This document shows, piece by piece, positions 11,131 to 20,574 of a stretch of 64,000 bases of DNA (its first letter is position 1; the number at the start of each line of letters is the position of its first letter). The position numbers and the translations under genes were made by a program. The notes beneath the pieces are model-generated. The model saw only the letters and a list, made by a program, of their open reading frames with translations. It was not told where the DNA came from and did no database searches. The stretch comes from Mesorhizobium loti (GTDB taxonomy: Bacteria > Pseudomonadota > Alphaproteobacteria > Rhizobiales > Rhizobiaceae): assembly GCF_001510895.1 (NCBI RefSeq), contig NZ_LPWA01000118.1, positions 1-64,000 of the forward strand, in the 5' to 3' direction.

Positions 11131-11361
11131 TTAGCGGCCGAACAGGTTGCGGTCGCTGCCCTGAGGGGCCGACTTGTGCACGTCGCCCGACGAGTTCAGC
11201 AGCTTGTAAACCGCCGAGTCGGAGCCGGTCGACGAGGTGCGGGTGGTGTCGACCGAAGCAGCCGGCCGGTCGGCACCCTTGGAGCCGTAGTAGTCGCTGG
11301 CCGCAAAGGCAGCGCTGGACAGGGCCAAAACGGCCGCGGTGGCAAGAACGATCTTCTTCAT
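11131..11361 (-). CDS. Small secreted DUF680-type protein (copy 1)
   Basis: A 76-residue protein with a signal peptide (MKKIVLATAAVLALSSAAFA) and a polar mature part of about 56 residues beginning SDYYGSKGADRPAASVD and ending QGSDRNLFGR. This architecture matches DUF680, a family described from Mesorhizobium loti. Function is unknown; the mature protein should be periplasmic or secreted. The ATG at 11361 is chosen because it starts the signal peptide. A paralogue lies just upstream on the same strand, so this is a tandem duplication. Confidence 0.82.
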   Translation of the reverse strand: MKKIVLATAAVLALSSAAFAASDYYGSKGADRPAASVDTTRTSSTGSDSAVYKLLNSSGDVHKSAPQGSDRNLFGR

Positions 11362-11387
11362 TTTAGTACTCCTGAATTCCGTGCAGG

Positions 11388-11405
11388 CGGCGGGCAAGCC
11401 CGCCG
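11388..11405. promoter_or_regulatory. Short stem-loop between the two DUF680-type genes
   Basis: Perfect 8-bp arms cggcgggc / gcccgccg around a two-base loop, in the gap between copy 2 and copy 1 on the minus strand. It has no T-run, so partial termination or mRNA stabilisation is possible. Confidence 0.4.
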
Positions 11406-11459
11406 TCCGTCTCCTGTCGGCCATTGGCCCCTCATCGGATCATGGCCGCGTTTCGGCAG

Positions 11460-11666
11460 TTAGTTGTTGCCGAAGAGATTGCGGTCAGCGCCCTGGGTCA
11501 CGGGCTTCTGAGCGGCCGCATTCGAGTTGTGGGTCGAAGCCGTGTAGGAAGTGTCGACCGCGGCAGCCGGCTGATTGGCGCCGTTGGAACCGTAGTTGTC
11601 GCTACCAGCGAAGGCGCTGCCGGAAATGGCCAGAAGGGCGGCGGCAGTAAGAATAATCTTTTTCAT
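11460..11666 (-). CDS. Small secreted DUF680-type protein (copy 2)
   Basis: A 68-residue protein with signal peptide MKKIILTAAALLAISGSAFA and a mature part starting GSDNYGSNGANQPAAAVDTS and ending QGADRNLFGNN. It aligns with copy 1 at both ends (SDxYGSxGAxxPAAxVDT and QGxDRNLFG), so the two are paralogues. The ATG at 11666 starts the signal peptide. Function unknown; the DUF680 family is restricted, as far as I recall, to Mesorhizobium-like bacteria. Confidence 0.8.
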   Translation of the reverse strand: MKKIILTAAALLAISGSAFAGSDNYGSNGANQPAAAVDTSYTASTHNSNAAAQKPVTQGADRNLFGNN

Positions 11667-12155
11667 TTTTGGCACTCCAGTATCTTTTTTGCGTCCGTCT
11701 AGCGGCGTGTCTTGGGAATGAAATCGCGTCGTTCGGACAGCCCCGATGTGGGTAAGCCGGCTGCCGGATTCCAATCACGAAGTTGTTCCGGCTGGACCAT
11801 GAATCGACATCTTGAAATTGCGCCATCCGTTCCTATTCGAGGAGTTTTCTGTAATAAAATCAGTTATTTATTCTATCTTGCCGTTTGGCTCACCAAGTGT
11901 GTCCGACGGCCAATGTTCACCCCGTCCTGCACGCACCGTCAACAGAAACGAACCGTTCGGTTCGATTTTAGAATCTCCTAATAGTCACTTTTCGATACCG
12001 TTAACCATTTTGGCGCTGATTGAGAGCCGATTTGGAAGCGTTGCCGGATCGGCAAGGCGAGAGAAACAGGCGTCCGTGATGGCCGGCTGAAGCAGGTGGA
12101 GTCCGATATGATCTGGCGCGCAAGACGCGCGCCGGTTGGCTGAGGCGGCGAGCGT
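11667..12155. other. 489-base region without a recognised gene
   Basis: No convincing coding frame is seen. The stretch about 11,845-11,885 is markedly AT-rich (gtaataaaatcagttattta) and could hold the promoter of the DUF680-type pair. The rest has ordinary composition. Confidence 0.5.
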
Positions 12156-12901
12156 TCACACCCCGTAGCGCTCGGTGCGGATGAGCCCTGCCGGAACGCC
12201 GGCATCGACCAGGGCTTCGGCGGCGGCCGACACGAAGGCGTTCGAGCCGCAGACATAGGCGAGCCTCGGCGCCTTCGGCAGCCGCTCCATCGCTTGCCCC
12301 ATCATCTTGGCATCGACGCGCCGGGAATAGTCGGCCGGGCGCCGGGCCGGCTCGCGCGTCAGCGTGAGCACCAATTCGAAGCCGTCGCGGCGGTCGTCGA
12401 GGCCGATCAACTCGTCGCGAAAAATCACCTCGTCCCAGAGCCGCGCCGAAAACACCAGCGCGATCGGCGCGGCCGATTTTGCAAGGTGCGATGGCGCACC
12501 ATCGCCATCAGCGGTATCGCGCCGGAGCCGCCGCCGACCAGAAGGATCGGCCCGCCGTCGCTCGCCTCCCAGATGAAGTGGCCGCCAAGCGGTCCGCGCA
12601 ATTCGATCTCGTCGCCCACCTCCGCCACATCGTGGAAGAAAGGCGAAACTTCGCCATCGTCGAGCCGCTCGATCGCCAACTCGATACCTGCGTCTGCCTC
12701 CGGCGCGGAGGCGATGGAATAGGAACGGCGCGCCTGATAGCCATCCGGCGCCGTCAGCCTGACGTCGACATGCTGCCCCGCCAGATGGACGAACGGGCGC
12801 AACGGCTGGAACCAGAAACTGGTGACGCGCGGCGTGCGCTTTTCGATGCGGGTGATCGTGGCCGCCTGCCACGGCGACTGCGGCTGCGGTTCCAGGCTCA
12901 T
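12156..12901 (-). CDS. FNR-type ferredoxin/flavodoxin reductase (frameshifted in this sequence)
   Basis: A flavin- and NAD(P)-binding oxidoreductase of about 248 residues. The FAD part shows GQHVDVRLTAPDGYQARRSYSIAS and the nucleotide-binding part starts LLVGGGSGAIPLMAMVRH. The frame breaks at about 12,485: coding-strand MVRHRT should continue into LAKSAAPIALVFSARLWDEV, which lies in the neighbouring frame, so one base of a GG run is missing. The end shows YVCGSNAFVSAAAEALVDAG, the usual C-terminal NAD(P) contact. The gene follows the sulfite-oxidase-like gene by 25 bases on the same strand and is probably its electron partner. Confidence 0.8.
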
Positions 12902-12926
12902 GGGGCGCCCTTCACGGATCGCCCCT

Positions 12927-13538
12927 TCACGGATCGCTTGAATAGCGCTGCTCGCGCCAGGGGTCGCCATACATGTGATAGCCGCGCAGTTCCCAGAAGC
13001 CCGGCTCGTCGCGCTCGGTGAACTGCAGTCCGTTCACCCATTTGGCCGACTTCCAGAAATAGAGATGCGGCACCAGAAGCCGCGCCGGCCCGCCATGATC
13101 GGGAGTGATCGGCTTGCCTTCGTAAAGCAGCGCCACCATCGCCTTGCCGGTGACGAGGCCCTTGGTCGGCACATTGGTGGAATAGCCGTCGAAGGAGAGG
13201 GCCAGAGTGAAGGCGGTCGGCGGCTCGATGCCGGCATCGGCAAGAACGTCGTCGATCAGCACGCCCTGCCAGGGCGTGTTGAACTTGGTCCATGCCGTCA
13301 CGCAATGGATGTCGCGGGTCATCTTGTTCTGCGGCAAGGCGTTGAATTCGGCCCAGCTCCATTTCTTGATCGGGCGCGGCCCGTGCTTGAGCGTGAAGGA
13401 CCAGTCCTCGGTGCGCACGCGTGGCGTCGGTCCTGCCGAGAGAACCGGAAAACCCTGTTCCAGATATTGCCCCGGCGGGATGCGCGCATCGGTGTCCGAG
13501 GGAGGACGCCGTCCGGAAAAGAAGCCGCGCGTGACCAT
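12927..13538 (-). CDS. Sulfite-oxidase-like molybdopterin oxidoreductase
   Basis: A 203-residue protein of the sulfite oxidase/YedY fold. It contains DIHCVTAWTKFNTPWQG, where the Cys would ligate molybdenum, and DHGGPARLLVPHLYFWKSAK, the typical substrate-pocket region. No signal peptide or Tat motif is visible, so it is probably cytoplasmic. The ATG at 13538 follows ggaggcatctcg on the coding strand. The downstream FNR-type reductase suggests a two-component reductase that takes electrons from NAD(P)H. The physiological substrate cannot be read from sequence. Confidence 0.85.
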   Translation of the reverse strand: MVTRGFFSGRRPPSDTDARIPPGQYLEQGFPVLSAGPTPRVRTEDWSFTLKHGPRPIKKWSWAEFNALPQNKMTRDIHCVTAWTKFNTPWQGVLIDDVLADAGIEPPTAFTLALSFDGYSTNVPTKGLVTGKAMVALLYEGKPITPDHGGPARLLVPHLYFWKSAKWVNGLQFTERDEPGFWELRGYHMYGDPWREQRYSSDP

Positions 13539-13615
13539 CGAGATGCCTCCTTGCACCAGGCAGATGGTCCGGCAGTCTTCTAGAAGACGCTCCGACGGGC
13601 AACAGAAATCTCGGG

Positions 13616-13645
13616 AAGGACCTGCCGGTGCACCGGCAGGTCCTT
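13616..13645. terminator. 30-bp perfect palindrome downstream of the DegP-type gene
   Basis: Arms aaggacctgccggtg and caccggcaggtcctt form a perfect stem of up to 15 bp just past the stop of the protease gene on the minus strand. There is no clear T-run, so it is a terminator-like or mRNA-stabilising hairpin. Confidence 0.5.
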
Positions 13646-13652
13646 GTGTCTG

Positions 13653-15199
13653 TCAGCCGGCGGCGAAGGGCACCGCGACGAAGATCTGCGCGTCGCCGCG
13701 ATCGACCAGCAGCAGCACCGACTTCTTGCCGGACTTGCCCGCCTCGGCGATCGCCTGGTTTGCCTGCCTGGCGCTCTTCACCGGCGTGCGGTCGACGGCG
13801 ACGATGACATCACCGAGCTGAAGGCCGGCGGCCGAGGCTGCTTTGTCCGGATTGACGCGCTCGATTACAGCGCCGCGCTGATTGTCGGCAAGGTTGAGCT
13901 CCTGGCGGATGTCAGGCGTAAGATCAGTCAGGCCGAGACCGAGCGACGGCACACCCAGGCCCTGCTCGGCGGACGGCTTGCCCTCCTCGCCATTGGAGGC
14001 GGTCTGCGCATCTTCGGTGTTGCGGCCGACATCGGCGGAGATCTGCATGGCCTTGCCGTTGCGCCAGACGCTCAGCGTCTCCTTGGCGCCGGGCGGGACA
14101 TCGGCGACGGCGCGCGACAGATCCTTCGGATCCTTGATTTCCTGGCCGCCGAAACCGGTGATCACGTCGCCGGTCTCGATGCCGGCCTTGGCCGCGGGCG
14201 AGCCGTCGGTGACCTGGGCCACCAGCGCGCCGCCCGGATGATCGAGGCCGATGGCGCTGGCGACATCCTGCGTCACAGGCTGGATCTGCACGCCGAGATA
14301 GCCGTATTCGATGTTACCGCCCTTCATCAGCTTGGCGACGACCTTTTGGGCCTGGTTCGACGGGATGGCGAAGCCGACGCCGACACTGCCGCCATTGGGC
14401 GAAAAGATCGCGGTGTCGATGCCAATGACATTGCCGGCGACGTCGACCAGCGGACCGCCGGAGTTGCCGTGGTTGATCGGCGCGTCGATCTGGATGAAAT
14501 CGTCGAACGGCCCGCTATGCAGGTCGCGCCCGCGCGCCGAGACGATGCCGGCGGTGACCGTGGTGCCGATGCCGAACGGATTGCCGATCGCCAGCACCTG
14601 GTCGCCGGTCATCAGCTTGTCGGAATCGCCCCATTTCACGGTCGGCAGCGGCTTGCTCGCCTTGATCTTGAGCACCGCCAGATCGTTCTTGGCGTCGTGG
14701 CCGACGAGCTTGGCGGGAAGTTCGGTGCCGTCTCGAGCGTCACCTTGATCGAGGTGGCGCCGTCGACGACGTGGTTGTTGGTGACGATGGTGCCATCCGC
14801 TCCAACGATGAAGCCGGAGCCCAAAGCCTCCTGCCGCGGCGACTGCTGCTGCGGCGGCGTCTTGGGCGTAGGGACGCCCTGGTCGCCGAAGAACTGCTGG
14901 AAATATTGGTCGAAGGGCGAATTGCCGTCGAAGGGCGAGCCGTCGCCCGTCGGGCCGGCCTGCGCCTTCATGACGGTCGTGACGGTCACGACGGCCGGCT
15001 TGGCGGTGGCGACGACCGGCGCGAACGAGCCGTTCGGGGCGGTGATGCCGGCGACCGGCGTCTGCGTCGTCGCGACCACGTTGCTCAGGCCGGCATTGCC
15101 GGCGTTTTGCGCAAAGGAAACGACAACGGGAGAGATGATCAGCGCAGCGCCCAGCAGGGCTGCGACGCGATGTCTGCGAAGAATGCTGATAGGTGACAT
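13653..15199 (-). CDS. degP: DegP/HtrA-type periplasmic serine protease (frameshifted in this sequence)
   Basis: A Do-type protease of about 515 residues. The ATG at 15,199 opens a signal/anchor segment (VAALLGAALIISPVVVSFAQ). The S1C protease domain has the catalytic His in VTNNHVV and Ser in NHGNSGGPLVDV. Two PDZ domains follow (about LGVQIQPV to SVWRNGKAMQIS, and LGLGLTDLTPDI to LLVDRGDAQIF). The frame breaks at about 14,732: coding-strand VTLE should continue DGTELPAKLVGHDAKNDLAV, which also supplies the catalytic Asp, but one base is missing. It should degrade or refold damaged envelope proteins. The frameshift is probably an error. Confidence 0.87.
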
Positions 15200-15387
15200 G
15201 GTCGTTCTGTCCGGGCGAGAGTTGATCCGGCGCCGCGGGGCGGTTCGTGGAGCACGCACCCGTCGGCGTGTCGACGACCGGATTTGCCTGTCTCGCCGTG
15301 CAGGCAGCCGGCCGGATCGACAGCCATGCATCTAGGGTGCGGAATGGCCCGAATTAGGGTTTTGAGGCGACCTTACGAAGATTTAAT

Positions 15388-16134
15388 TCAGAGAGCGCTC
15401 ACGAAGCGCTCTCTCCGGCGCAGATAGGCGGAGGCGATCTCACGCATGCGCTGGCCGTTGAAACTCGGGCCGTGGCCGCCATGGCCGATGCGTATCGGCA
15501 GGTCGCGCAGCCGCTGCATGGTGCGGCAATAGGCAGCACGGTCCGAATCCGGCAGATCGTCGATCAGCATGCCGTCATAGATGGCGTCGCCGGCAAAGAA
15601 CAGGCCGTCGGCCTCGTCGAAAAGCGCGATCGAATCGGGCGAATGTCCAGGCAGATGCAACACGCGGAATTTTCGGTCGCCGAGGTCGACGATATCGCCT
15701 TCATCGAGCGCGCGGGTCAGCGGCGCCGACGGAATCCGGTAGTCAGTCGCCTTCCAGCCGGGCGCCGGCAATTTGGACACCGCACCCTCGAGATTGTGGA
15801 ACATGTAGGCGTAGGTGACGGCATCATCCATGCCGTCGAACTGCGCAGCACTCACCTTCGGCCCCATCCGCAACGGGAATTCGTGCAGCGAGCCGACATG
15901 GTCGAGATGGATATGGGTGGCGACAACGATCAGCGGCTTGCCAGCCGGCGTGTCGATCTCGGGCGCCAGCGGACAGATGCCCATGCCGGTATCGACCAGA
16001 AGATCGGCGTCGCGGCCCTTGAGATGCCAAATGTTGGCGCGCACGAAATCATGCACGAACGGCTCGGTAAGCATCGTCGTCCCGGCGTCGACAATGGCCT
16101 TCCCGAACCAGTCGCCCACCGCAAGCTCGCCCAT
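15388..16134 (-). CDS. Metallo-beta-lactamase fold hydrolase
   Basis: A 248-residue hydrolase. The metal-binding motif reads VVATHIHLDHVGSLHEF, with further ligands expected in LHLPGHSPDSIALFDE and the FFAGDAIYDG strand. No signal peptide. The start overlaps the stop of the phosphofructokinase gene (ATGA-type overlap at 16,132-16,136), so the two are cotranslated. Family members include glyoxalase II and lactonase-like enzymes. The sequence does not fix the substrate. Confidence 0.85.
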   Translation of the reverse strand: MGELAVGDWFGKAIVDAGTTMLTEPFVHDFVRANIWHLKGRDADLLVDTGMGICPLAPEIDTPAGKPLIVVATHIHLDHVGSLHEFPLRMGPKVSAAQFDGMDDAVTYAYMFHNLEGAVSKLPAPGWKATDYRIPSAPLTRALDEGDIVDLGDRKFRVLHLPGHSPDSIALFDEADGLFFAGDAIYDGMLIDDLPDSDRAAYCRTMQRLRDLPIRIGHGGHGPSFNGQRMREIASAYLRRRERFVSAL

Positions 16135-17300
16135 CAGACGAAGGGCTTTCCGACCTTGTATTTTTCCGGCACCAGCCGCTTCAGATAGGCCATGCCGGCC
16201 TCCGACAGCTGGTTGACGTCCGGCTTCATGAAATCGTCCGGCATGTGGCGCGTCTTGCCGGCCACCGCCTTGAGCGGCACCTTCTTCAGCACGGTCTTTT
16301 TGCCGTCATATTGCAGCGCGACCGAGCCGCCGCCTTCCTCGGCGACGGCAACCGCGAAGGCGCCCGCGTCGAAGGCTTCCTTGGCATCGACGGCGCTGAT
16401 GGCGCCGACATAGCCGCGCGGCATGTAGCCCAGCGCATCGACGCGCGCGCGCTTGCCCGGCAAACCTTCGGCGAGAGCCCGTTCGAGCGCCGCCGGCAGG
16501 TCGCTGCCCGACAATTTGACGTTGCCGTGTTGGTCGCGTTCGAGCTTTTCCGGCGGCACCAGGCTTTCGACCAGCGCCTTGCCGTCGGCCGTGCTGACGC
16601 CCTCCGAAACCGCGACGATGCAGCGTTTGTGGCGGTCGAGCGTCTTGCGCACGTCGTCGATGAAGCGTTCGGCGGAGAAGGCTCGCTCCGGCACGTAGAC
16701 AAGATGCGGGCCGCTTTCGGGATCGAGCTGCCAGGCAGCCGCGGCGGCGGTCAGGAAGCCGGCGTGACGGCCCATGACGATGCCGACATAGATGCCGGGC
16801 AGCGCGCGGAAATCGAGATCGACGGAGAGGAAGGCGCCGGCGACGAATTCGGCCGCCGAAATGAAGCCCGGCGTGTGGTCGTTCTCCTCGAGGTCGTTGT
16901 CGATGGTCTTCGGCGCGTGCACGAAGGCAATCGTGCCGCCCGCGGCGTCGGTCAGGATCTGCTGCGTGCCCGAGGTGTCGTTGCCGCCGATATAGATGAA
17001 GGCATCGGCGCCGGCCTTCTTCAGGCCGTTGAGGATGACCTCGCAATAGGCAGCGTCAGGCTTGTCGCGGGTCGAGCCGAGTGCGGCGCTCGGCGTGCCG
17101 GCGATCAGCCGCAGCTGGTCCTCGGGGATGGCGGAGAGGTCGACATAGTTGCCGTCGCGGATGCCGCGCACGCCATGGATCGAGCCCAGCACCTTGGCGC
17201 CGGGATGGCGCTTGCGGATCTCCAGCGTGGCGCCGACGACCGTCTGGTTGATGACGGCGGTCGGGCCGCCGCCTTGCGCGATGACGAAAGTTCCGGCCAT
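16134..17300 (-). CDS. 6-phosphofructokinase, probably PPi-dependent type
   Basis: A 388-residue PfkA-family enzyme that would interconvert fructose 6-phosphate and fructose 1,6-bisphosphate. The N-terminus reads IAQGGGPTAVINQTVVGA. The phosphate-donor loop is IYIGGNDTSGTQ, in place of the GGDGS usual in ATP enzymes. The catalytic motif is PKTIDNDLEENDHTPGF, followed by GRHAGFLTAAAAAW. These features and the length fit the PPi-dependent clade; donor specificity is inferred. It is cotranscribed with the downstream metallo-beta-lactamase-fold hydrolase. Confidence 0.85.
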   Translation of the reverse strand: MAGTFVIAQGGGPTAVINQTVVGATLEIRKRHPGAKVLGSIHGVRGIRDGNYVDLSAIPEDQLRLIAGTPSAALGSTRDKPDAAYCEVILNGLKKAGADAFIYIGGNDTSGTQQILTDAAGGTIAFVHAPKTIDNDLEENDHTPGFISAAEFVAGAFLSVDLDFRALPGIYVGIVMGRHAGFLTAAAAAWQLDPESGPHLVYVPERAFSAERFIDDVRKTLDRHKRCIVAVSEGVSTADGKALVESLVPPEKLERDQHGNVKLSGSDLPAALERALAEGLPGKRARVDALGYMPRGYVGAISAVDAKEAFDAGAFAVAVAEEGGGSVALQYDGKKTVLKKVPLKAVAGKTRHMPDDFMKPDVNQLSEAGMAYLKRLVPEKYKVGKPFV

Positions 17301-17446
17301 GGTCTTCTTCTCCCGGGGCGAGGGTTTTCACGGCACCTTCGCCTGTCTTGCGGCATCGCGCAACGGAAGAAACTCATGCGTGCCGCCCAAAAGTGCGCAG
17401 CGGTTTTGGGATGGCGACACGCATCAGAAGAAGGTAGCGGCGCGTA

Positions 17447-18211
17447 TCAGACGACGACGACCGGGTTTTTCTTCGAGACGCGGTTGTAGAGGTCGATGAT
17501 GTCCTGGTTGATCAGCCGCACGCAGCCCGACGACATCGCCTGGCCGATGCTCCACCATTCCGGCGAACCGTGGATGCGGTAACCGGTATCCCTGCCGTTC
17601 TGGTAGATGTAGAGCGCGCGGGCGCCGAGCGGATTGGTGAGGCCGCCGGGCTGGCCGCCCTGCCATTTCACCAGTTCCGGCTTGCGCTGGATCATCTCCG
17701 GCGGCGGCGTCCAGACGGGCCACTCCTTGCCATACTGGATGTTGGCGCGGCCCGACCAGCGGAAACCGTCCTTGCCGATGCCGACGCCGTAGCGAATGGC
17801 ATCGCCGCCCGGCTGGACCAGATAGAGCATGCGCTCCTGCAGATGGACGACGATGGTGCCGGGCGCCTCGCCGGTCTTGTCGACGACGATCTGGCGGCGG
17901 AATTCGGGTTTGACCTTCTGCCATGGCACGGCCGGCACCTGGAAGCCGCCATCGGTGAGCGAAGCATACATAACGTCCGGGCCGGTAATGTTCTTGTCGA
18001 CGCTGATCGCCGGTCGCATCGGATGCACCGAGCCGGTCGTGGTGTCGTCGAGCTGAAATTGCGGCAGATCGAGCGTGTCGGTGGTGCTGCAACCGGCGAT
18101 GCCGAGCAGCGCCATGGCGCCCATGCCGGAAAGCATGGCGCGGCGGGAAATTTCGGTTTCGACGGTTTCGCCGTTCGAAGGCGGCGTCAGACTTTGCGGC
18201 AACTCGCGCAT
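17447..18211 (-). CDS. L,D-transpeptidase (YkuD family), exported
   Basis: A 254-residue peptidoglycan cross-linking enzyme from the ATG at 18,211; an upstream in-frame ATG at 18,274 is less likely. The N-terminus has a twin-arginine-like stretch (ISRRAMLSGMGAMALLGIAGC) whose end looks like a lipobox, so it may be a lipoprotein. The YkuD domain starts at about residue 115 (GTIVVHLQERMLYLVQPG) and contains the active-site set YRIHGSPEWWSIG and SSGCVRLINQD, with the nucleophilic Cys present. Such enzymes make 3-3 cross-links or attach proteins to peptidoglycan. Confidence 0.9.
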   Translation of the reverse strand: MRELPQSLTPPSNGETVETEISRRAMLSGMGAMALLGIAGCSTTDTLDLPQFQLDDTTTGSVHPMRPAISVDKNITGPDVMYASLTDGGFQVPAVPWQKVKPEFRRQIVVDKTGEAPGTIVVHLQERMLYLVQPGGDAIRYGVGIGKDGFRWSGRANIQYGKEWPVWTPPPEMIQRKPELVKWQGGQPGGLTNPLGARALYIYQNGRDTGYRIHGSPEWWSIGQAMSSGCVRLINQDIIDLYNRVSKKNPVVVV

Positions 18212-18440
18212 ACACCAAACCCTACGCTGTCGGCGGGAAGCACGGTCCAGCCGGATGGCGGGCATTTTCATCATTCATGGTTGAAAAAGCGTGAAAGAGC
18301 GTGAGCCGGACTTAACCCTAACAGCCCGTTACTTCGCCGAAGGGGCACAGCAAGCCGATGCTGAAGATTTCCGGATGACCTCTTTACAATCGTGACGAGC
18401 CCAGGATTTATCCTGTTCTTTGCGCTCAAGGAGTAAGGAA

Positions 18441-19064
18441 ATGTCCTTCGAAAACTGGGCTGCCTTTGCCGCCGCCTCCACCATCCTTCTCGTCATCCCG
18501 GGCCCGACGATCCTGTTGGTCGTCTCCTATGCGCTGGGCCAGGGCTGGCGCACCGCCCTGCCGATGGCGGTCGGCGTTGCGCTGGGCGACTTCACCGCCA
18601 TGACGCTGTCAATGCTGGGCATCGGCGCGCTGCTCGCGGCCTCGGCCACGGTATTCACCATCCTGAAAGTGATCGGCGCCGGCTATCTCGTCTATCTCGG
18701 CATCAAACTTTTCAGCGCCGGCGGCGCGCTGAAGGCCGAGCCCCGCACCGACGCGGTGTCGGCGGCAAGGATGATGGCGCATGCCTGGCTGGTGACCGCG
18801 CTCAACCCGAAGAGCATCACCTTCTTCGTCGCCTTCCTGCCGCAGTTCCTCGACCGGCACGCCGATTTCTGGACGCAGATGCTGATCTTCGAGACGACCT
18901 TCCTGGCGCTCGCCTTCAGCAATGCCTTCGGCTACGCGCTGATTGCATCCAGGGCACGCGCCATCGTGCGCAATCCGAAGGCGATCCGCATCTTCAACCG
19001 CACCGGCGGCACATTGCTGGTCGGCGCCGGCATCGCCACCGTGGCGATGCGCTCGGGTAATTAA
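18441..19064 (+). CDS. LysE/RhtB family amino acid exporter
   Basis: A 207-residue inner-membrane protein with about six hydrophobic segments. The family motif near the N-terminus reads LLVIPGPTILLVVSYAL, and ALNPKSITFFVAFLPQF is the second conserved block. The ATG at 18,441 follows ggagtaaggaa. Members of this family export amino acids or related small molecules. The substrate is not determinable here. Confidence 0.9.
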   Translation: MSFENWAAFAAASTILLVIPGPTILLVVSYALGQGWRTALPMAVGVALGDFTAMTLSMLGIGALLAASATVFTILKVIGAGYLVYLGIKLFSAGGALKAEPRTDAVSAARMMAHAWLVTALNPKSITFFVAFLPQFLDRHADFWTQMLIFETTFLALAFSNAFGYALIASRARAIVRNPKAIRIFNRTGGTLLVGAGIATVAMRSGN

Positions 19065-19169
19065 GGCCGAGTGTCCGGTATCGCCGAAGGCTTGCTTCCT
19101 TCGGTTGGCGGGTCGGCGGTCGATGCTCTAGGATCGCTCCTAAGAGGGCGTTAGGACCGAGGACACTCA

Positions 19170-20492
19170 ATGGCGCTGACGGACGCATTCGGCCTGGCTT
19201 ATTCAGGCGCGACCGAAGCCGGGTTTTCGTCCTACACCAGAGCCGCCCGTGAGCTGCAGTGCTTCATCGGCGATCCGGTCGGCTCCATCGCCCTTGCGAT
19301 CGCCGGCGACCCCGGTTTCGTGATGGCGCATGTGTTCAAGGGCTATCTGTTTGCCCTCGCCACCGAGCGGGACGCGACTGCGGTGGCCCGCTCCTGCCAC
19401 GAAGCCGCATTGCCGCTTGCGGCGACAGCGCGAGAGCAGGCACACGTCGCGGCACTCGGTCATCTTGCAGCGGGCCGTTGGCATGAGGCGGCCCGCATCC
19501 TCGAGGATATCGCGATCGACAATCCGCTCGACGCGCTGGCGTTGCAGGTCGGACACCAGATCGACTTCTTCACCGGCAATGCCCGTATGCTGCGCGACCG
19601 CATCGGCCGGGCGCTGCCGGCCTGGCAAACGGCATGCCGGGCTATCACGCCATCCTCGGCATGCAGGCCTCGGGCTGGAGGAGATGGGCGACTATGTCCG
19701 TGCCGAATCGTTCGGCCGGCAGGCGATCGAGATGGAGCCGCGCGACGGCTGGGCGCAGCACGCGGTGGCGCATGTCATGGAAATGCAAAGCCGGCAAAGA
19801 GATGGCATCGCCTGGATGCGCGCGAATCCGGAGGCCTGGACGAAGGACAGCTTCCTGAAAATCCACAATTGGTGGCATCTGGCGCTGTTCCACCACGATC
19901 TCGGCGAGACGGACGAGGTGCTCAAGCTTTATGACGGGCCGATCTATGGCGACCGCTCGACGCTGGCGCTCAACATGGTCGACGCCTCGGCGATCCTATG
20001 GCGTCTCTATCTCGGCGGCGTCGATGTCGGCGAGCGCTGGGCGGCACTTGCCGCAAACTGGGTGCCGAAGGCCGCCGCTGGCAATTACGCCTTCAACGAC
20101 GCGCATGCGATGATGGCCTTTGTCGGAGCCGGACTGGACGCGCCGGCGCAGGCCTTGCTCGAAGCGCAGCGCGAAGCGATGCGCGGGAATGACGACAACG
20201 TCGCCTTCACGCGCGATGTCGGTCATCCCTTGCTTTGGCCATCAAGGCGTTCGGCGAGGGCAACTATGACGAAGCGATGCGCCTGATCCGGCCGATCCGC
20301 TCGATTGCCCACCGCTTCGGCGGCAGCCATGCGCAGCGCGACGTCATTGACCTGACCTTGATCGAGGCCTCGCTGCGCGCCGGTGACGGTGCCCTGGCGC
20401 GGGCGTTGACCGCCGAGCGCCAACTGGCGCGGCCGGAGAGCCCGCTTTCGGCGCTGTTCTCACGACGCGCGACCGATTTGTCGGAGAATTGA
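19170..20492 (+). CDS. Tetratricopeptide repeat protein, TTC38-like (three frameshifts in this sequence)
   Basis: A cytoplasmic helical-repeat protein of about 441 residues. Readable blocks are ALTDAFGLAYSGATEAGFSS, VFKGYLFALATERD, ARILEDIAIDNPLDALALQV, then YVRAESFGRQAIEMEPRDGW, HNWWHLALFHHDLGETDEVL and finally KAFGEGNYDEAMRLIRPIRS. These match the TPR38 layout. The frame slips near 19,630, 19,670 and 20,233, each time by one missing base, and the last part returns to the original frame. With three bases restored the protein is continuous, so errors are likely. It lies upstream of xylB with an 82-base gap. Its role is unknown. Confidence 0.75.
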
Positions 20493-20531
20493 CCCGAAGC
20501 GGATCTTGTCATAAGAACTGGCCAAGCCAGA

Positions 20532-20552
20532 TTTTTTCGAGATCCGAAAAAA
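20532..20552. promoter_or_regulatory. Candidate operator upstream of xylB
   Basis: An interrupted palindrome, ttttttcg-agatc-cgaaaaaa, ends 22 bases before the xylB start. The 8-bp arms and 5-base centre look like a repressor site, possibly for a xylose regulator. No xylR-like gene is in the window. Confidence 0.4.
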
Positions 20553-20574
20553 TTAATGGCAGTGGGAGGAAATC

